Under the pieces are notes generated by a model. It saw only the letters and a program-made list of their open reading frames with translations, made no database searches and was not told the origin of the DNA. This document shows, one piece after another, positions 31,942 through 34,033 of a DNA stretch of 34,033 nt. How positions within the stretch are numbered: the first letter of the stretch is position 1; each line of letters begins with the position of its first letter. The position numbers and the translations under genes were made by a program. Source of the DNA: Chitinophagaceae bacterium (GTDB lineage: Bacteria > Bacteroidota > Bacteroidia > Chitinophagales > Chitinophagaceae); assembly GCA_014379965.1 (NCBI GenBank), contig JACMKU010000051.1, positions 1 through 34,033 on the forward strand, read 5' to 3'.

Positions 31942-32073
31942 AGGTTTAAGAGTTTAAAAGTTTAAGGGTTTAAGAGTTCTTTAAACAGGAATTGCATTAC
32001 TGTAAAGAAGTTTCCCTTAAAGAACCTTTAAACTATTAAACTTTTAAACTCTTAAACCCATCGACTCTTAAAC
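31936..32073. repeat. Long inverted octamer array (word GTTTAARR) at the hutI stop codon
   Basis: Units of 8 bases starting GTTTAA occur at 31936, 31944, 31952, 31960 and 31968; the first contains the hutI TAA stop (31939-31941). Arms 31943-31984 and 32017-32058 are reverse complements at 38 of 42 positions, with a 32-base loop. The mirrored word TYTTAAAC continues in phase to 32073. In RNA this would form a very stable long hairpin between hutI and the antiporter gene. Confidence 0.92.
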
Positions 32074-32092
32074 TTTCCGACAACTCAACCAT

Positions 32093-32100
32093 TAATTTTG
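32093..32100 (+). promoter_or_regulatory. Possible -7 promoter element for the antiporter gene
   Basis: TAATTTTG matches TANNTTTG exactly and lies just downstream of the octamer array, 55 bases before the ATG at 32156. No convincing -33 TTTG is seen at the right distance, so support is partial. Confidence 0.3.
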
Positions 32101-32155
32101 AATCATCTTTTTCACATCCCAACCTTCCTGTCGTCTTTTTGTTTAATTTAAGAGC

Positions 32156-34033
32156 ATGTCTCTATTGAAAATCATATTCCCTCTTCAAGATCCTGTCCCC
32201 ATCTTCACGATAGTCCTGTTCATCATCCTTCTCGCACCTATTCTACTAAGAAAACTGAGGATACCTAGTATCATCGGGTTGATCCTGGCGGGTATGGCTA
32301 TTGGTGATCATGGATTTAATATTGTGGCGAGGGGAAGCATTGACCTTTTCGGGAAGGCAGGGTTGCTTTACATCATGTTCCTCGCAGGTCTCGAGCTGGA
32401 TATGGCAGAGTTCAAGAAGAATACTTACCGTAGCCTAATATTTGGTTTCTTCACCTTTGCGATTCCCATTACACTAGGCTTCGCTCTATGTTATTATGTT
32501 TTGCAATTCAATCTCCTTGCCTCGCTGCTCGTAAGCAGCATGTTTGCCACTCATACATTAGTGGCATATCCACTCGCCAGCCGAATGGGTATTACCAAGA
32601 ATGAGGCGGTGACAGTCACCGTCGGTGGAACCATCATCACGGATACTGCGGTACTCCTCATCCTTGCTATCATCGCCGCGTCGGCACAAGGAAACCTCAA
32701 CCAGGAATTCTGGATACGGCTTGGATTGTCTTTCGTACTATTTTCCGTCTTCATACTTTTCGGATTCCCCATCATCGGGCGTTGGTTCTTCAAGAAAATC
32801 AAAGACGATCAGACTACCCATTTCGTCTTCGTACTTGCGATGGTCTTTCTCGCGGCATTCCTGGCACAACTCGCCGGTGTCGAAGGTATCATCGGCGCCT
32901 TCCTTGCGGGGTTAGCGCTCAACCAACTTATTCCTCACACTTCGCCGTTGATGAACCGCATTCAGTTCACCGGTAACGCCCTCTTTATCCCATTCTTCCT
33001 GATCAGTGTGGGAATGGTTGTGGATCTAAGAGTCTTGCTCAAAGGAAACCAGGCACTCTTCATTGCTGGTGCGCTGACAATAATGGCCCTTTTTACCAAG
33101 TGGCTCGCTGCATTCCTCACACAGAAACTATTCAAATATTCAGCCGATCAACGCAAGATCATTTTTGGACTCAGTACCTCGCATGCCGCAGCTACTATAG
33201 CCGTTATATTAATCGGATACAATATGAAGATCATCGATGAGAATGTCCTAAATGGCACCATCATCCTCATTCTCGTCACTTGCATGACGGGTTCATTCGT
33301 CACTGCCAATGCCGGTAAACGAATGGCCATATCTGAAATGGAACGACTGCCGGACGTGATCAACATTCATGAGCGAATACTCATCCCTGTCAACGACCCC
33401 GACAAGGTAGAAGGTCTCATCGACCTTGCCGTGATGATCCATCACGAACGGGAGAGGAGCCCGGTCTATCTGCTTACTGTCGTCCAGGACGAAGTGCACG
33501 TGCGTGAAAAGGTGCTCCTAAGCAACAAGAACATGGAGAGAGCAATTAAGCATGCTGCGAATACGGAGACCCGCGTCCAGTTGCTCACCCGTGTTGACCT
33601 CAACATGACCAATGGAATTGCGCGGGCGGTAAAGGAGATGCTGATTTCAGATGTCATCATCGAATGGGACGAGAAGACCGGAAGCCCCACGGACCTTCTA
33701 TTTAATAGCCTCTTCGGATCGGCCTCACGAAATATTCTCGACAGCACGTGGGAAACAGTGTATGTCTGCAAGTTGCATCACCCAATTAATACAACAAAGA
33801 AGATAGTTTTAGCCATCCCCGCCAACGCTGAGTATGAAATTGGATTCAAACACTGGATCAAGAAAATCGTAATGCTCTCCAAGCAGGTGGGCGCAAAACT
33901 TCTCGTCTGCTGCACTTCGGAGACCCGGGTCGCATTAAAGCGTGAACTGAAGATCAACCGGAGCTTCGTAGAGACCGTGTTCCAGCCTTTCGAGGATATG
34001 GGAGATTTCCTGGTATTGGCGCGGGAAATAAAG
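32156..34033 (+). CDS. CPA2-family cation:proton antiporter, 3'-truncated by the window
   Basis: 626 codons are open from the ATG at 32156 (AAGAG shortly upstream) to the right edge, with no stop reached. The first about 400 residues form a Na+/H+ exchanger domain of about 12 helices: LRIPSIIGLILAGMAIGDHG, LLYIMFLAGLELDM, VGGTIITDTAVLLILAI with the ion-site TDT region, and FIPFFLISVGMVVDLR, which is typical of KefB/CPA2 proteins. From about 410 a soluble cytoplasmic part follows, with two universal-stress-protein-like halves (ERILIPVNDPDKVEGLIDLA, then KKIVLAIPANAEYEIGFKHW). This antiporter-Usp layout is common in Bacteroidota. It exchanges K+ or Na+ for protons; the soluble part probably senses a ligand. 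Confidence 0.9.
   Translation, partial: MSLLKIIFPLQDPVPIFTIVLFIILLAPILLRKLRIPSIIGLILAGMAIGDHGFNIVARGSIDLFGKAGLLYIMFLAGLELDMAEFKKNTYRSLIFGFFTFAIPITLGFALCYYVLQFNLLASLLVSSMFATHTLVAYPLASRMGITKNEAVTVTVGGTIITDTAVLLILAIIAASAQGNLNQEFWIRLGLSFVLFSVFILFGFPIIGRWFFKKIKDDQTTHFVFVLAMVFLAAFLAQLAGVEGIIGAFLAGLALNQLIPHTSPLMNRIQFTGNALFIPFFLISVGMVVDLRVLLKGNQALFIAGALTIMALFTKWLAAFLTQKLFKYSADQRKIIFGLSTSHAAATIAVILIGYNMKIIDENVLNGTIILILVTCMTGSFVTANAGKRMAISEMERLPDVINIHERILIPVNDPDKVEGLIDLAVMIHHERERSPVYLLTVVQDEVHVREKVLLSNKNMERAIKHAANTETRVQLLTRVDLNMTNGIARAVKEMLISDVIIEWDEKTGSPTDLLFNSLFGSASRNILDSTWETVYVCKLHHPINTTKKIVLAIPANAEYEIGFKHWIKKIVMLSKQVGAKLLVCCTSETRVALKRELKINRSFVETVFQPFEDMGDFLVLAREIK

Overview
The window looks like chromosomal DNA of a Bacteroidota bacterium, most likely a Chitinophagaceae-type genome. 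The evidence is two secreted proteins with type IX secretion C-terminal sorting domains (one type A, one type B), an OmpA/PD40 protein, several lipoproteins with Bacteroidota-type lipoboxes, a DUF1080 protein, weak or absent Shine-Dalgarno sites, and several upstream matches to the Bacteroidota -7 promoter element TANNTTTG. I saw no rRNA, tRNA, CRISPR array, transposase or phage gene. Both ends cut genes: a GH13 amylase at the left and a cation:proton antiporter at the right.

Layout. 1-4805: end of a GH13 enzyme, converging on two minus-strand envelope genes (a T9SS type B PKD protein and an OmpA/PD40 protein). 5032-7443: a six-helix membrane protein, then a HAD phosphatase plus adenosine deaminase. 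7615-10145 (minus): a class III cyclase/TolB-like/TPR protein and a Gmad2-type lipoprotein. 10219-12030: an NmrA-like reductase converging on an MpaB-like oxygenase. 12222-16422: a Gfo/Idh/MocA oxidoreductase, then a tight four-gene run (GHL10 lipoprotein, phosphonatase-like HAD, degenerate HIT-like protein, VOC protein). 16566-23279: a DUF1080 lipoprotein, an unknown lipoprotein, and a 1538-residue T9SS protein with two seven-repeat FG-GAP propellers. 23465-25174: GNAT plus MFS transporter. 25389-29167: a bilobed retropepsin-like protease overlapping a protein of four tandem CBM48 domains, then a class C beta-lactamase-fold hydrolase. 29287-34033: a DUF6155-like protein, TerC, imidazolonepropionase and the antiporter. 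Most genes are housekeeping, catabolic or envelope functions. No gap between genes exceeds 300 bases.

The most unusual feature is intergenic. Ten places carry short arrays of a degenerate word repeated in strict 7-base or 8-base phase, plus one 10-base tandem repeat. The word differs between sites (GGCTAGT, CAATAGG, YCTCCCG, ATAGTGA, GTTTAAC, GTTTAARR, GCAAAGNC), but three words recur at two or three distant sites. Most arrays face a reverse-complement array of the same word across an unrelated 12-75 base loop. All but one site begin inside or within about 16 bases of a stop codon; in several the repeat unit supplies the stop codon. None lies between closely spaced co-directional genes, and gene ends with ordinary hairpin-plus-T terminators lack them. 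They resemble in form the heptanucleotide STRR repeats known from cyanobacteria, and may act as 3'-end or terminator elements.

Several open frames can be extended upstream through these repeats with TTG or GTG codons. I rejected those extensions and use the internal ATG (9579, 12030, 29287).
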